64,000 nucleotides of DNA from DASQFQ01 sp963811595 (GCA_963811595.1 CAWERW010000002.1:1-64000), one strand, 5' to 3'. Shown: positions 33,865-42,461, counted from the first letter of the stretch. The notes: generated by a model from the sequence alone, not told the origin. Program-made: numbers and translations.

Positions 33865-35940
33865 CTAGAACGCGGTGCTCAGGGCCAGCGGGTAGACCGC
33901 CTCGGCGCCCTTGCCGCGCAGCCGGCCGGCGACCATCGCGAGCGTCCAGCCGCTGAAGCGGATGTCGTCGACGAGCAGGCCGGCGCCCGGCGGCGGCGCC
34001 CCGGTGACCGCGAACGCGTGGCGCACGTTGGCGACCTGCTGGTGCGAGTTGGCCATCTCGCGCTGCGGCGGGCGGGTGGGGGCGGATTCAGCGGGCTCGA
34101 GGATCGGCGCGAACTCGATGCCCAGCCGCTCGGCGAGCGCGCGGGCGAAGCCGGGGACGAGCTCGCCGGTGCGCTGCGAGGGGATCGCGGCGACCCAGCG
34201 CGGCGCGATGCCCCAGGCCTTGACCACCTCCGCCGCCGCGGCGACGAGCTCGTCGTCGAAGCGCCCCGCCTTGCGGCCCGCCTGCACGAGCGGATCCCAG
34301 CCGCCGTCGCCGAGCCGCGCGAGCGCGCGGCCCTCCTCGGCGCGCACGGTCTCGGGGATCTTGCGCATCGCGCCCTCGGGGTCGGGCGCCATCTTCTTGA
34401 CCTCGAGCACGAGCGGCCGCGAGCGCAGGTGCAGCGACGCCTCGCGCACGAGCCCGGGGTCGAGCGGTCCGTCGTAGCGCGGGCCCGCGCACACCGAGCA
34501 GCGGCCGCAGTCCTGCGGCGCGGGGTCGTCGAGCTCCTCCTGCAGCGCGCGCATCAGGCAGCGGCCGTCGGCCCCGAGCTGCGCCATCGCGGCCTGCTCG
34601 CGGCGGCGCAGGGCGGTGATGCGCTCATAGCGCTCGGCGTCGTAGTGCCACTCGCTGTCCGGCCGGGCGAGCCAGCGCGTCCCGTCCCGCGCGACCGCGC
34701 CCTCGACGTCGAGCACCTTGAGCATCGCCTCGACGCGGCCCTTGCCGAGGTTGACCTCGGCCATCAGCTCCTGCGTCGTGGCGCCGTCGCCGGCGACCCG
34801 GTCGAGCACGCGGTCGACGTGCTCGCGGCGCGGGAACGCCTGCTCGATGAAGAAGTCCTGGATCCGGCGGTCCTCGCGGCCGCGCAGGAGCACGACCTCG
34901 GCGTGCTCGATCGCGCGGCCCGCGCGGCCGACCTGCTGGTAGTAGGCGATCACGGAGCCGGGCGCCTGGTAGTGGACGACGAAGCCGAGGTCGGGCTTGT
35001 CGTAGCCCATCCCGAGCGCGCTCGTGGCGACCACGGCCTTGAGGTCGTTGCGCAGGAGCCGCTCCTCGACCGCGACGCGGTCGTCGGTCGCGGAGTCGCC
35101 GCTGTAGGCCTCGGCGGCGATGCCGTGGCCGCTCAGCCACTCGGCGACCATGTCGGCGTCGCGCTTGGTGAGCGTGTAGACGATCCCCGAGCCCGGGAGC
35201 TGCGGGAGGTTGCTCGCGAGCCACGCCAGGCGGTCCGCCTGGCCGGGGAGGTCGACCACCTCGAAGCGCAGGCTCGTGCGCCCGAGCGGCCCGCGGTAGG
35301 TGCGCAGCCCGGACGCGCGGCCGATGCTCAGCTGCTCCTCGACGTCGGCCACCACGCGGTCGTTGGCGGTCGCCGTGGTGCAGAGCACGGGGACGCCCTC
35401 GGGCAGCCGCTCGAGCATCTCGGCGATGCGGCGGTAATCGGGGCGGAAGTCGTGGCCCCAGTCGGAGATGCAGTGCGCCTCGTCGACGACGAGCAGCCCG
35501 ACGCGCTCCGCGAACAGCGGCAGCATCCCCGAGCGGAACTGCGGGTTGTTGAGGCGCTCCGGGCTGATGAGGAGCACGTCGACCGCGTCGGCCTCGAGCA
35601 GCGAGCGCACCTCGGCCCAGGCGTCGCGGTTCGTCGAGTTGACGGTGTGTGCGCGGATCCCGAGCCGCTCGGCGGCCTGGATCTGGTTGCGCATGAGCGC
35701 CAGCAGCGGCGAGACGATCAGCGTCGGGCCGGCGCCCGCCTCGCGCCCGAGCGCGGTGGCGAGGAAGTAGACGGCCGACTTGCCCCAGCCGGTGCGCTGC
35801 ACGCACAGCACGCGCTGCCGGTCGGCCACGAGGTCGCGCACCGCCTCGAGCTGGTGCTCGCGGAACGTGGCGTCGGGCCCGGCGAGCTCGCGCAGGAGCT
35901 CGGCGGCGCGGTCGTCGAGGGCGGTGGCGGCGGTCGTCAT
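33865..35940 (-). CDS. RecQ-family helicase with C-terminal phosphoribosyltransferase-like domain
   Basis: 691 residues. Helicase motifs are FREHQLEAV (motif 0), QRTGWGKS (motif I, residues 48-55), VVDEAHCISDWGHDFRPDYRR (II and the aromatic loop), TTATA (III) and QQVGRAGR (VI). The RecQ zinc site is perfect (C-x16-C-x2-C-x2-C, in CLMRAL...CGRCSVC). There is no HRDC domain. The last ~120 residues instead contain LLVDDIRFSGWTLAMVAGRL, the PRPP-binding-loop pattern of type I phosphoribosyltransferases, as in ComF. Helicase plus PRTase-like fusions are known in some actinobacteria, but the function of the fusion is unresolved. Confidence 0.9.
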   Translation of the reverse strand: MTTAATALDDRAAELLRELAGPDATFREHQLEAVRDLVADRQRVLCVQRTGWGKSAVYFLATALGREAGAGPTLIVSPLLALMRNQIQAAERLGIRAHTVNSTNRDAWAEVRSLLEADAVDVLLISPERLNNPQFRSGMLPLFAERVGLLVVDEAHCISDWGHDFRPDYRRIAEMLERLPEGVPVLCTTATANDRVVADVEEQLSIGRASGLRTYRGPLGRTSLRFEVVDLPGQADRLAWLASNLPQLPGSGIVYTLTKRDADMVAEWLSGHGIAAEAYSGDSATDDRVAVEERLLRNDLKAVVATSALGMGYDKPDLGFVVHYQAPGSVIAYYQQVGRAGRAIEHAEVVLLRGREDRRIQDFFIEQAFPRREHVDRVLDRVAGDGATTQELMAEVNLGKGRVEAMLKVLDVEGAVARDGTRWLARPDSEWHYDAERYERITALRRREQAAMAQLGADGRCLMRALQEELDDPAPQDCGRCSVCAGPRYDGPLDPGLVREASLHLRSRPLVLEVKKMAPDPEGAMRKIPETVRAEEGRALARLGDGGWDPLVQAGRKAGRFDDELVAAAAEVVKAWGIAPRWVAAIPSQRTGELVPGFARALAERLGIEFAPILEPAESAPTRPPQREMANSHQQVANVRHAFAVTGAPPPGAGLLVDDIRFSGWTLAMVAGRLRGKGAEAVYPLALSTAF

Positions 35941-35997
35941 GTGGCCTCTGACCGTAGGCCATGGGCCGGTCCGGTTCGCCCCCTACGCTCCGCGGCG

Positions 35998-36249
35998 GTG
36001 GCGTTCGTCTACCTCCTGCGCTGCGCCGACGGCTCGCTCTACTGCGGCTGGACGACCGACGTCGAGCGCCGCGTGGCCGCGCACAACGGCGGCCGCGCGA
36101 GCCGCTACACGTCGCGGCGCCTGCCGGTCGAGGTCGCCGCGTCGTGGGAGCTCGAGAGCGAGCGCGCGGCGCGCAGCCTCGAGTGGCGCATCAAGCAGCT
36201 CACGCGCCCGCAGAAGCTCGCGCTGCTGGCGGGCGGGCCGCTGCCGTGA
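35998..36249 (+). CDS. GIY-YIG nuclease-domain protein (UPF0213/YhbQ-like)
   Basis: 83 residues from GTG. The GIY-YIG signature reads FVYLLRCADGSLYCGWT, followed by the catalytic Arg in ERRVAAHN and then ARSLEWRIKQLTRPQK with the Glu. This is the single-domain family found across bacteria, with possible structure-specific DNA nuclease activity. It is divergent from the RecQ-like gene (57 bases), which may hint at a joint DNA repair role. Its 3' end overlaps the convergent TetR gene by 50 bases. Confidence 0.88.
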   Translation: MAFVYLLRCADGSLYCGWTTDVERRVAAHNGGRASRYTSRRLPVEVAASWELESERAARSLEWRIKQLTRPQKLALLAGGPLP

Positions 36250-36787
36250 CGAGCGCGACGACCGCCGGCGCCGGCTCGACGCCCTGTGCGCGCAGCGCGT
36301 CCCACGTCCCGAGGTCGAGCAGCGCGCGCACGAGCCGGCGCTCCTCGTCGCCGGCGCCGAGCGGGGCGAGCGCGGCCTCGACCAGCGCGCCGAGCGAGGC
36401 CTCGAGCGCGTCCGCCGTCTGCCGCACCGCCGGATGGGCGTCGGGCTCGCGCCGCACCGCCCGCAGCGCGGGCGCGCCGCGCTCGTAGATCTCGAACGCC
36501 TCGTCGACGAGACGCGCGATCCGCGCGTCGCTCTCCAGGTCCGCGAACACGGCCTCGGCGTCCCCGGGCGCCGGCAGCGCGAGGATCGACCCGACGACCT
36601 GCCCGCACGCGGGGATCAGCTCGTCGAGCGAGGGGAAGTGGCGATAGACCGTCCCCACCCCCACACCGGCGCGCGCGGCGATGTCCTCGTAGCTGGTGGC
36701 GGAGATGCCCTGCTCGGCGTGGAGGGCGCGCGTGGCGTCGACGATCCGGCCGCGCGTCTCGGCGGCGGCGGCGGCTCGCTTTCCCAT
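36200..36787 (-). CDS. TetR-family transcriptional repressor
   Basis: 195 residues from ATG MGKRAAAAAETRG. An ATG seven codons upstream would also be in frame, but it overlaps the likely -10 element, so the later start is preferred. The HTH domain reads GRIVDATRALHAEQ, then TSYEDIAARAGVGVGTVYRHF, with a helical ligand-binding domain after it. It is divergent from a cupin gene with a TTGACG/CGTCAA dyad between them. It probably represses both itself and the cupin. The inducer is unknown. Confidence 0.9.
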   Translation of the reverse strand: MGKRAAAAAETRGRIVDATRALHAEQGISATSYEDIAARAGVGVGTVYRHFPSLDELIPACGQVVGSILALPAPGDAEAVFADLESDARIARLVDEAFEIYERGAPALRAVRREPDAHPAVRQTADALEASLGALVEAALAPLGAGDEERRLVRALLDLGTWDALRAQGVEPAPAVVALVTAAARPPAARASAGA

Positions 36788-36804
36788 GTCGTATTTTCGC
36801 GGAG

Positions 36805-36841
36805 ACATTTTGTTGACGAATTTCTTCCGTCAATGTACCAT
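36805..36841. promoter_or_regulatory. Bidirectional promoter with TTGACG dyad between TetR and cupin
   Basis: TTGACG (36813-36818) and CGTCAA (36828-36833) are inverted with a 9-base spacer. Each half is also a near-consensus -35. For the cupin, TACCAT (36836-36841) lies 17 bases downstream as -10. For tetR, AAATGT (36810-36805) is 17 bases away on the other strand. TetR binding here would block both promoters. The stretch is AT-rich relative to its surroundings. Confidence 0.7.
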
Positions 36842-36848
36842 AGTGCCC

Positions 36849-37313
36849 ATGTCCATTACCTCCTCCCCCTCCCCCCTCCCCGCCGCCCAGCGCAGCCCGC
36901 GCTGGTTCTTCGGCATGCTCGCCACCCCCCGCGCGACGGCCGCCGACACCGGCGGCCAGTACTCGCTGATGGAGATCCTCGCCCCGCCCGGCCTCGGCAC
37001 CCCGCTGCACGTCCACTACAACGAGGACGAGGGCTTCTACGTCCTCGAGGGCTCGGTCACGATCACGGTCGGCGACGAGCTCGTCGAGCTCGGGCCCGGC
37101 CAGCACGCGTTCGGCCCGCGCAACATCCCGCACCGCTTCGACGTCGGCCCCGACGGCGCCCGCATGCTGTGGGTCCTCACCCCCGGCGGCTTCGAGGACT
37201 TCGTCGAGGAGGCCAGCGTGCCCGCCGAGACGCTGACCGTGCCGCCGGCCGACCTCGCGCCGCCGGACGGCGTCGAGGAGATCGTGCGCAAGTACGGGAA
37301 CGAGCTGCTCTAG
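36849..37313 (+). CDS. Cupin-domain protein (quercetinase/pirin-like single cupin)
   Basis: 154 residues from ATG. The -10 element ends 7 bases before the ATG, so the mRNA is probably leaderless. Cupin motif 1 is PLHVHYNEDEGFYVLEG (His, His, Glu metal ligands), and motif 2 is PRNIPHRFDVGPDG with the last His. A small metal-binding barrel enzyme or binding protein is expected. Divergent TetR control suggests induction by a small molecule that the cupin may modify (inference). The stop TAG is shared as CTAG with the convergent gene. Confidence 0.88.
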   Translation: MSITSSPSPLPAAQRSPRWFFGMLATPRATAADTGGQYSLMEILAPPGLGTPLHVHYNEDEGFYVLEGSVTITVGDELVELGPGQHAFGPRNIPHRFDVGPDGARMLWVLTPGGFEDFVEEASVPAETLTVPPADLAPPDGVEEIVRKYGNELL

Positions 37314-37672
37314 GCGGTCTTGAGGCTGCGCGTCTCTGCGAGGACGCGCAGCCGCTCGCCCTCGACGGCGAGCTCGAGGCCCATCAGGGCGGCGGCCGTG
37401 CGCACCGCGGCGGCGGTGCCCTCGCCGCCGACGTGGAGCGGCAGCGCGGCGGTCAGGTTGCCGTAGGCGTCGAAGCGCGCGTCGTCCGCGCGGGTCCAGA
37501 ACACGTAGGCGCCGAGCCCGTGCGGGTGGCGCAGGCGGAGGTCCGCGGCGACGGCGGCGTGGGCCTCGGTCGCGTGCTCGCCGTAGGCGTCGCGCGTCGC
37601 GATGCCGTAGGAGGCGAGGTTGGCGAACGCGAGCAGCAGCCGATCGCGGTCGGAGAGGAAGGACGGGGTCAT
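37310..37672 (-). CDS. Uncharacterised 120-residue protein
   Basis: ATG MTPSFLSDRDRLLLAFANL, with an AAGGACGG purine stretch overlapping the start region. Segments DRLLLAFANLASYGIATRD and GAYVFWTRADDARFDAYGNL are reminiscent of the DUF6891-type fold, but I am not sure. The protein is soluble, with no signal peptide. It is convergent with the cupin and divergent from a DUF2867 protein. No function can be given. Confidence 0.6.
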   Translation of the reverse strand: MTPSFLSDRDRLLLAFANLASYGIATRDAYGEHATEAHAAVAADLRLRHPHGLGAYVFWTRADDARFDAYGNLTAALPLHVGGEGTAAAVRTAAALMGLELAVEGERLRVLAETRSLKTA

Positions 37673-37778
37673 GCCGTCGATGCTCCCGGCCCGCGGCCGG
37701 CGCCGCGACCGAGCCAGCTCCCCGCGGTGTGTGCGGGCAGCCACACGTGTCCGGCCCGCCCGGCGCTAGCGTGGCCGT

Positions 37779-38375
37779 ATGACGCTCCCGAAGGCGGAGC
37801 ACACCGCCCGGCCCTGGCGCATCCACGAGATCGCGCCCGACTTCCACGTCGAGGACGTGTGGGCACTGCCCACCCCCGGCGGCCCCGACGACTTCCCGCG
37901 GCTGATCCGTCAGCTGTCGACGTTCGACCCGGGCGAGGGCTCCTCCCGCCCGGTGCGGCTGCTGTTCGCGATCCGCTGGAAGCTGGGCGCGCTGCTCGGC
38001 TGGGACGACGAGCCGGCGGACGACCAGCCGACGCTGCGCGACCGGCTCCCGGCCGACCTGCGCGCCGCCGCGCCCACCGCGCCGCCCGCCACCCTCCCGT
38101 TCACCCCGCTCTACCAGCTCGACGACGAGTGGGCGGCGGAGGTCGTCAACCGCACCGTCCACGGCGTCCTCCACCTCGGGTGGGTCGAGGACGGCCGCGG
38201 CGGCCACCGCGGCCAGATGGCGGTGCTCGTCAAGCGCAACGGTCTCCTGGGCACCGCGTACATGGCCGCGATCACCCCGTTCCGGCACCTGATCGTCTAC
38301 CCGCGGATGCTGCGCGAGATCGAGCGCGAATGGCAGCGGCCCCGGCAGGACTCGAACCTGCGACCCGCTGCTTAG
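37779..38375 (+). CDS. DUF2867 family protein whose 3' end runs into antisense tRNA-Arg
   Basis: 198 residues from ATG. The sequence RIHEIAPDFHVEDVWALPTPG, then VRLLFAIRWKLGALLGWD and GHRGQMAVLVKRNGLLGTAYMAAI, fits the DUF2867 family (compact alpha/beta, no known activity). The natural family end is near REIEREW. Here translation continues into the complement of tRNA-Arg, giving RQDSNLRPAA, and stops at TAG 38373-38375 inside the anticodon arm. No stop codon exists before the tRNA, so gene and tRNA overlap by 39 bases on opposite strands. Confidence 0.8.
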   Translation: MTLPKAEHTARPWRIHEIAPDFHVEDVWALPTPGGPDDFPRLIRQLSTFDPGEGSSRPVRLLFAIRWKLGALLGWDDEPADDQPTLRDRLPADLRAAAPTAPPATLPFTPLYQLDDEWAAEVVNRTVHGVLHLGWVEDGRGGHRGQMAVLVKRNGLLGTAYMAAITPFRHLIVYPRMLREIEREWQRPRQDSNLRPAA

Positions 38376-38410
38376 AAGGCAGCCGCTCTGTCCAGCTGAG
38401 CTACGGGGCC
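38337..38410 (-). tRNA. tRNA-Arg (TCT anticodon)
   Basis: Acceptor GGCCCCG/CGGGGCC with G73, D arm AGCTCAGCTGGACAGAGC, anticodon stem GCTGC/GCAGC with loop CTTCTAA (anticodon TCT), and T arm GCAGG TTCGAGT CCTGC. No CCA is encoded. It reads AGA codons, which are rare in this genome style. It overlaps the 3' end of the opposite-strand DUF2867 gene. Confidence 0.97.
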
Positions 38411-38423
38411 TCGCGGACGAAGC

Positions 38424-39116
38424 TTAGGGCGCGGCCGGGCGGCGGCGGTAGAGCTTGCCGGGGCGCCCGACGCCCTCCGAGCGCCGCTCACCCGTCTCCT
38501 CGAGCAGGCCGGTGGCGAGCGCGTCGCGGCGGAAGTTGGCGGCGTCGACCGGCTCGCCGCGCAGCGCCTCGTACAGCCGCTGCGCCTGGCCGAGCGTGAA
38601 CGGCTCGTGCAGCAGCCCGCCGGCGACGCGCACGAACCACGCCTTGTCGGCCAGCCGCGCCTTCAGCCGCCACAGCGCGTCGTCGAGGATCGTCGCGTGG
38701 TCGAGCGCGAGCTCGGGCAGGGCGTCGACGCGGTGCCAGCTCGCGTCGCGGTCGGCCGGGCCCTCCTCCGGCAGCGTCTCGGGCGGCACGAGCGCGAGGT
38801 AGGCGATCGAGGGCAGCCAGCCGCGCGGGTCGCGGTCGGGCCGCGCGTAGGTCCGCAGCTGCTCGAGGTGGACCGAGCCGACGCCGGTCTTCTCTCGCAG
38901 CTTGCGCTCGGCGGTCTGCTGCGGGGACTCCTCGGCGCCGACGAACCCGCCCGGCAGCGCGAACACGCCGCGCTGCGGCTGCTCGAGGCGTCGCGCGAGC
39001 AGGACGGCCAGCTCGCCGTCCACCAGCGAGAGCACGACCGGGTCGGCGGCGAGGCCGACCGGCGCCTCGTAGCCGGCGGAGTTGCGCGCGCTCATGCGAT
39101 CCACGGCGCTCATCAT
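38424..39116 (-). CDS. NrtR-like Nudix-domain regulator or hydrolase
   Basis: 230 residues from the first ATG; ATG at 39095 (MSARNSAG) is equally possible. An N-terminal Nudix fold has the box GGFVGAEESPQQTAERKLREKTGV. The catalytic REXXEE core is changed to RKLREKTG, losing one metal-binding Glu. The C-terminal ~80 residues form a winged-helix-like domain (FTLGQAQRLYEALRG, then DAANFRRDALATGLLEETG) as in NrtR, the NAD-metabolism repressor. The degenerate box fits a regulator that binds but does not cleave ADP-ribose. No NAD genes are adjacent. Both functions remain open. Confidence 0.83.
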   Translation of the reverse strand: MMSAVDRMSARNSAGYEAPVGLAADPVVLSLVDGELAVLLARRLEQPQRGVFALPGGFVGAEESPQQTAERKLREKTGVGSVHLEQLRTYARPDRDPRGWLPSIAYLALVPPETLPEEGPADRDASWHRVDALPELALDHATILDDALWRLKARLADKAWFVRVAGGLLHEPFTLGQAQRLYEALRGEPVDAANFRRDALATGLLEETGERRSEGVGRPGKLYRRRPAAP

Positions 39117-39226
39117 GCCCGCCCGCGTCCAATAATCGTCCAGATCCTCTCGCCGGAACTCGTGTCGGCACCGATGCCCTCCGTGGCGGCCGCAGGAGGC
39201 GACCGCGTCTCGATCAAGGAGGATCA

Positions 39227-39811
39227 GTGCCCCGCAAGCTGAGCCGCATCCAACGGCTCCTCACGTCCGCCGGACTCGCCGTCGCCGCCGCGGCCGCGCT
39301 GCCGGGCAGCGCGCTCGCGGCGGACTGCCCCGTCAGCCCGACCAAGCAGGCGTTCGCCGCGTATGGCGATGCCAACCAGTACTTCCTCGCCCCCGGTGGC
39401 GCCTTCGAGTCGTTCGAGCACTGGTCGCGGCGCGGCTCGGCGTGGCTCGTCCCGGGCGTCGACCTGCTCGGGCTGTCGCCCGGTACTCGCTCCGCGGACC
39501 TGGACTACGACGAGGGCGTCACCAGCGTCTCGTTGTGCGTCGACTCGACGATGCCGCACCTGCGCTTCAACGCCCGCTCCATCCGCGGCGGCCAGCTGGA
39601 CGTGACGGTCCAGACGGTGCACGGCGGCAATACGAGCACCAACGCCGGCAGCATCGCGCCCGACGACCACCGGTCGTGGGCACCGAGCCGCTACGTCGGG
39701 CTCGGGACCGCCGGCATCCCCGCGGGCCAGAGCGGCACGGCGACGGTGTCGTTCCGCAGCCAGGGCGAGTGGCAGATCGACGACGTTTACCTCGACCCCT
39801 ACCGGCGCTAG
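39227..39811 (+). CDS. Secreted protein of unknown function (lectin-like beta-rich)
   Basis: 194 residues from GTG, with AAGGAGG 5-6 bases upstream. The signal peptide is clear (basic start, SAGLAVAAAAALPGSALA, cleavage before ADCPVSP). The mature ~160 residues are beta-rich with two Cys residues (positions near ADC and SLCVD) that may form a disulfide, and it ends QIDDVYLDPYRR. This ending and the TSVSLCVDSTMPHLRF region resemble jelly-roll carbohydrate-binding modules, but no family is certain. It lies 7 bases before a GGDEF-EAL gene on the same strand and may be co-transcribed with it. Confidence 0.75.
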   Translation: MPRKLSRIQRLLTSAGLAVAAAAALPGSALAADCPVSPTKQAFAAYGDANQYFLAPGGAFESFEHWSRRGSAWLVPGVDLLGLSPGTRSADLDYDEGVTSVSLCVDSTMPHLRFNARSIRGGQLDVTVQTVHGGNTSTNAGSIAPDDHRSWAPSRYVGLGTAGIPAGQSGTATVSFRSQGEWQIDDVYLDPYRR

Positions 39812-39818
39812 CACCGGC

Positions 39819-42374
39819 ATGGACCAGCAGCCCGAGACGCCGGCCGGCAGCGACGAGCTGCTCGAGGCGTCGTGGGACGATCGCGGCCGCGCGGTGCGCG
39901 GCCGCGAGCTCGGGCTCGAGCTGCTGATGACGGCGGGCTTCGCCGCGGGCGTCGCGCTGCTGCTCGCGCTCGGCCCCGCGGCCGCGGCCCCGCAGCCGGT
40001 CGTGTGGGCGCTCGTCGTCGCGTACGCGATCGCCGCGCGCGCCGACTTCCCGGTCGGGTCGGGGCACGTGGTGCCGACCCAGCTCTTCCTCGTGCCGATG
40101 TTCGCGGTCGCGCCCGCCCCGCTGGTGCCCGCGCTCGTGTTCGCCGGGCTCGCGCTCGGGCTGCTCGGCGAGGTGGCGCTCCGCCGCACGCGCGCCGACC
40201 GGCTCGTCTACTGCGGCGGCGACGCGATGCACGCGCTCGGCCCCGCGCTCGTGATCACGCTCTTCGCCGGCGGTGACGCGCTCGAGGCGAGCGCCCTGGT
40301 GATCGTGCTCGCCTTCCTCGCCCAGCTCGCGTTCGACTTCGTCTCCTCCAGCCTCCACGACCGGCTCGTGTTCGGCACGCGGCCGGAGCTGCACGCCAAG
40401 GTCGTGCTGCAGGTGTGGGGCTTCGACGCGGCGCTCGCCCCGATCGGCCTGCTCGCCGCGGAGGCGTCGATGCTCGTGCCGATCGCGGTGCTCGCCCCGC
40501 TGCCGCTGGTGGCGCTGCTCAGCACCGTGGCGCGCGACCGCTCGCGCCGGATCGAGTACGCGCACGACCGCCTCGAGGCGCTCAAGATCGAGCGCCGCCG
40601 TCGCGAGGCCGCGGTCCAGCGCCTCGGCGACGCGTTCGCCACCAACCTCGACCTCGAGTCGCTGCTCGACCTCGTCGGGCGCTCGGCGACCGAGGCGCTC
40701 GACGGCGCCGCCGGGCGCGCCACCGAGCTGCGCGGGCCCGACGGCGCGCTCGGGCGCGCGACCACGATCGGCCACCTGCCCGCCGTCGGCGCCGCGCTGC
40801 TGACCGAGGTGGAGCAGCGGGCGCTGGGCAACGCCGGCACGGGCGCGGCCGAGGCCGACGGCGTGCACGCGATCGCCGGCGTGATCGGCGAGGCGCCCGA
40901 CCGCGTGGGCGTCGTCTCGGTCCTGCGCGCGGCGCCGTTCTCGGCCGAGGAGCGCTCGCTCGTCGTCTACCTGTGCGGCCAGGCCGCGGTGTCGGCGGCC
41001 AACATGGTCCACCACGAGCTGCTGCGCGACGCCGAGGCCAAGCTGCGCCACCAGGCCTTCCACGACGGGCTCACGCAGCTCGCCAACCGCGCGCTGTTCG
41101 CCGACCGCGTCTCGCACGCGCTCGAGCGCCACGCGCGGGACCCGCAGCACCTCGCCGTCCTCTTCCTCGACCTCGACGGCTTCAAGCTCGTCAACGACAC
41201 GCTCGGCCACGACGCCGGCGACGAGCTGCTGGTGACGATCGCCCAGCGGATCCGCGGCTGCCTGCGGCCCGGCGACACCGCGGCGCGGCTCGGCGGCGAC
41301 GAGTTCGCCGTCCTGCTCGAGGACCTCGACGGGCAGGCCCACGCGGATGCGATCGCCGAGCGGCTGCGCGTGATGCTGTCCGAGCCGATCCTCGTGCGCG
41401 ACCGCGAGTTCGTCGTGCGCGCCAGCATCGGCGTCGCCCAGCCGGTCGCGGCCTCGGACCCCGAGAGCCTGCTGCGCCAGGCCGACCTCGCGATGTACGC
41501 GGGCAAGAGCCGCGGCGGCGATCGCGTCGAGCGCTTCGAGCCCGAGATGCTCATGAACGCCGACACGCGCACGGAGCTCGTCAACGACCTCCGCCTCGCG
41601 GTCCCGCGCGGCGAGCTCGAGCTGCGCTTCCAGCCGATCATCGACCTCGCCGACGGCCGCCCGCGCGCGGTCGAGGCGCTGGCCCGCTGGCGCCACCCGC
41701 GCCGCGGCCTGCTCGGGCCGTGCGCGTTCATCGGGCTGGCCGAGCAGAGCGGGCTGATCAACGAGCTCGGCCGCTGGATCATCGACGAGGCGTGCCGCGA
41801 GGCGGCGACCTGGCCCGGCGGCGCCTCCGCGCCGAAGGTCACGGTCAACGTCTCCTCCGCGCAGCTTCGGGTCGACTCGCTCGCGGTCCACGTCGCCGGC
41901 GCGCTCGAGCGCCACGACCTGCCGGCGTCGCGGCTCGTGCTCGAGGTGACCGAGTCGGTCGCCATGGCCTCCGACGCCGAGACGCAGGAGACGCTCGCGG
42001 CGCTGCGCCGGCTCGGCGTCGGCCTCGCGCTCGACGACTTCGGCACCGGCTACTCGTCGCTCAGCTACCTCGCCCGCACCAAGGTCGACCTGCTCAAGCT
42101 CGACCGCGCGTTCCTCGCCGGCGTGGACGAGGACCCCGTGCAGGCCCGCCTCGTCGGCGGCGTGATCCAGCTCGCGGCGTCGCTCGGCGTCACCGTCGTC
42201 GCCGAGGGGATCGAGCGCCCGGCCCAGCTCGAGCGGCTGATCGAGCTCGGCGGCCACTTCGGCCAGGGCTTCCTGCTCGGCGAGCCCAGCGAGGCCTGGG
42301 TGCTGCTCGAGCTGCTGCAGCGCGACGCGGCACCCGCCCGCCGCGGACCGCGGCTCGCGCACGTCGGCGTGTAG
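39819..42374 (+). CDS. Membrane GAF-GGDEF-EAL c-di-GMP turnover protein
   Basis: 851 residues. About six to seven N-terminal helices (~30-240) precede a GAF-like region (~265-405), GGDEF (LGGDEF near residue 491) and EAL (VEALARW near 618). The GGDEF half is complete, including an RxxD inhibitory site (RPGD) at the correct spacing. The EAL half has all motifs (NVSS, EVTES, DDFGTGYSS, LLKLDRAF, AEGIE). Both activities are expected, with regulation through the membrane and GAF modules. It lies directly upstream of tRNA-Pro and the c-di-GMP riboswitch that precedes a CAP protein. Confidence 0.95.
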   Translation: MDQQPETPAGSDELLEASWDDRGRAVRGRELGLELLMTAGFAAGVALLLALGPAAAAPQPVVWALVVAYAIAARADFPVGSGHVVPTQLFLVPMFAVAPAPLVPALVFAGLALGLLGEVALRRTRADRLVYCGGDAMHALGPALVITLFAGGDALEASALVIVLAFLAQLAFDFVSSSLHDRLVFGTRPELHAKVVLQVWGFDAALAPIGLLAAEASMLVPIAVLAPLPLVALLSTVARDRSRRIEYAHDRLEALKIERRRREAAVQRLGDAFATNLDLESLLDLVGRSATEALDGAAGRATELRGPDGALGRATTIGHLPAVGAALLTEVEQRALGNAGTGAAEADGVHAIAGVIGEAPDRVGVVSVLRAAPFSAEERSLVVYLCGQAAVSAANMVHHELLRDAEAKLRHQAFHDGLTQLANRALFADRVSHALERHARDPQHLAVLFLDLDGFKLVNDTLGHDAGDELLVTIAQRIRGCLRPGDTAARLGGDEFAVLLEDLDGQAHADAIAERLRVMLSEPILVRDREFVVRASIGVAQPVAASDPESLLRQADLAMYAGKSRGGDRVERFEPEMLMNADTRTELVNDLRLAVPRGELELRFQPIIDLADGRPRAVEALARWRHPRRGLLGPCAFIGLAEQSGLINELGRWIIDEACREAATWPGGASAPKVTVNVSSAQLRVDSLAVHVAGALERHDLPASRLVLEVTESVAMASDAETQETLAALRRLGVGLALDDFGTGYSSLSYLARTKVDLLKLDRAFLAGVDEDPVQARLVGGVIQLAASLGVTVVAEGIERPAQLERLIELGGHFGQGFLLGEPSEAWVLLELLQRDAAPARRGPRLAHVGV

Positions 42375-42386
42375 CGGCCGGCCAGA

Positions 42387-42461
42387 TCGGGGTGGCCGGA
42401 TTCGAACCGGCGACTTCTGCCCCCCAAAGGCAGCGCTCTAGCCAGGCTGAGCTACACCCCG
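42387..42461 (-). tRNA. tRNA-Pro (TGG anticodon)
   Basis: Acceptor CGGGGTG/CACCCCG with A73, D arm AGCTCAGCCTGGCTAGAGC, anticodon stem CTGCC/GGCAG with loop TTTGGGG (anticodon TGG), and T arm GCCGG TTCGAAT CCGGC. No CCA is encoded. It lies on the minus strand between the GGDEF-EAL gene and the riboswitch. Confidence 0.97.
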
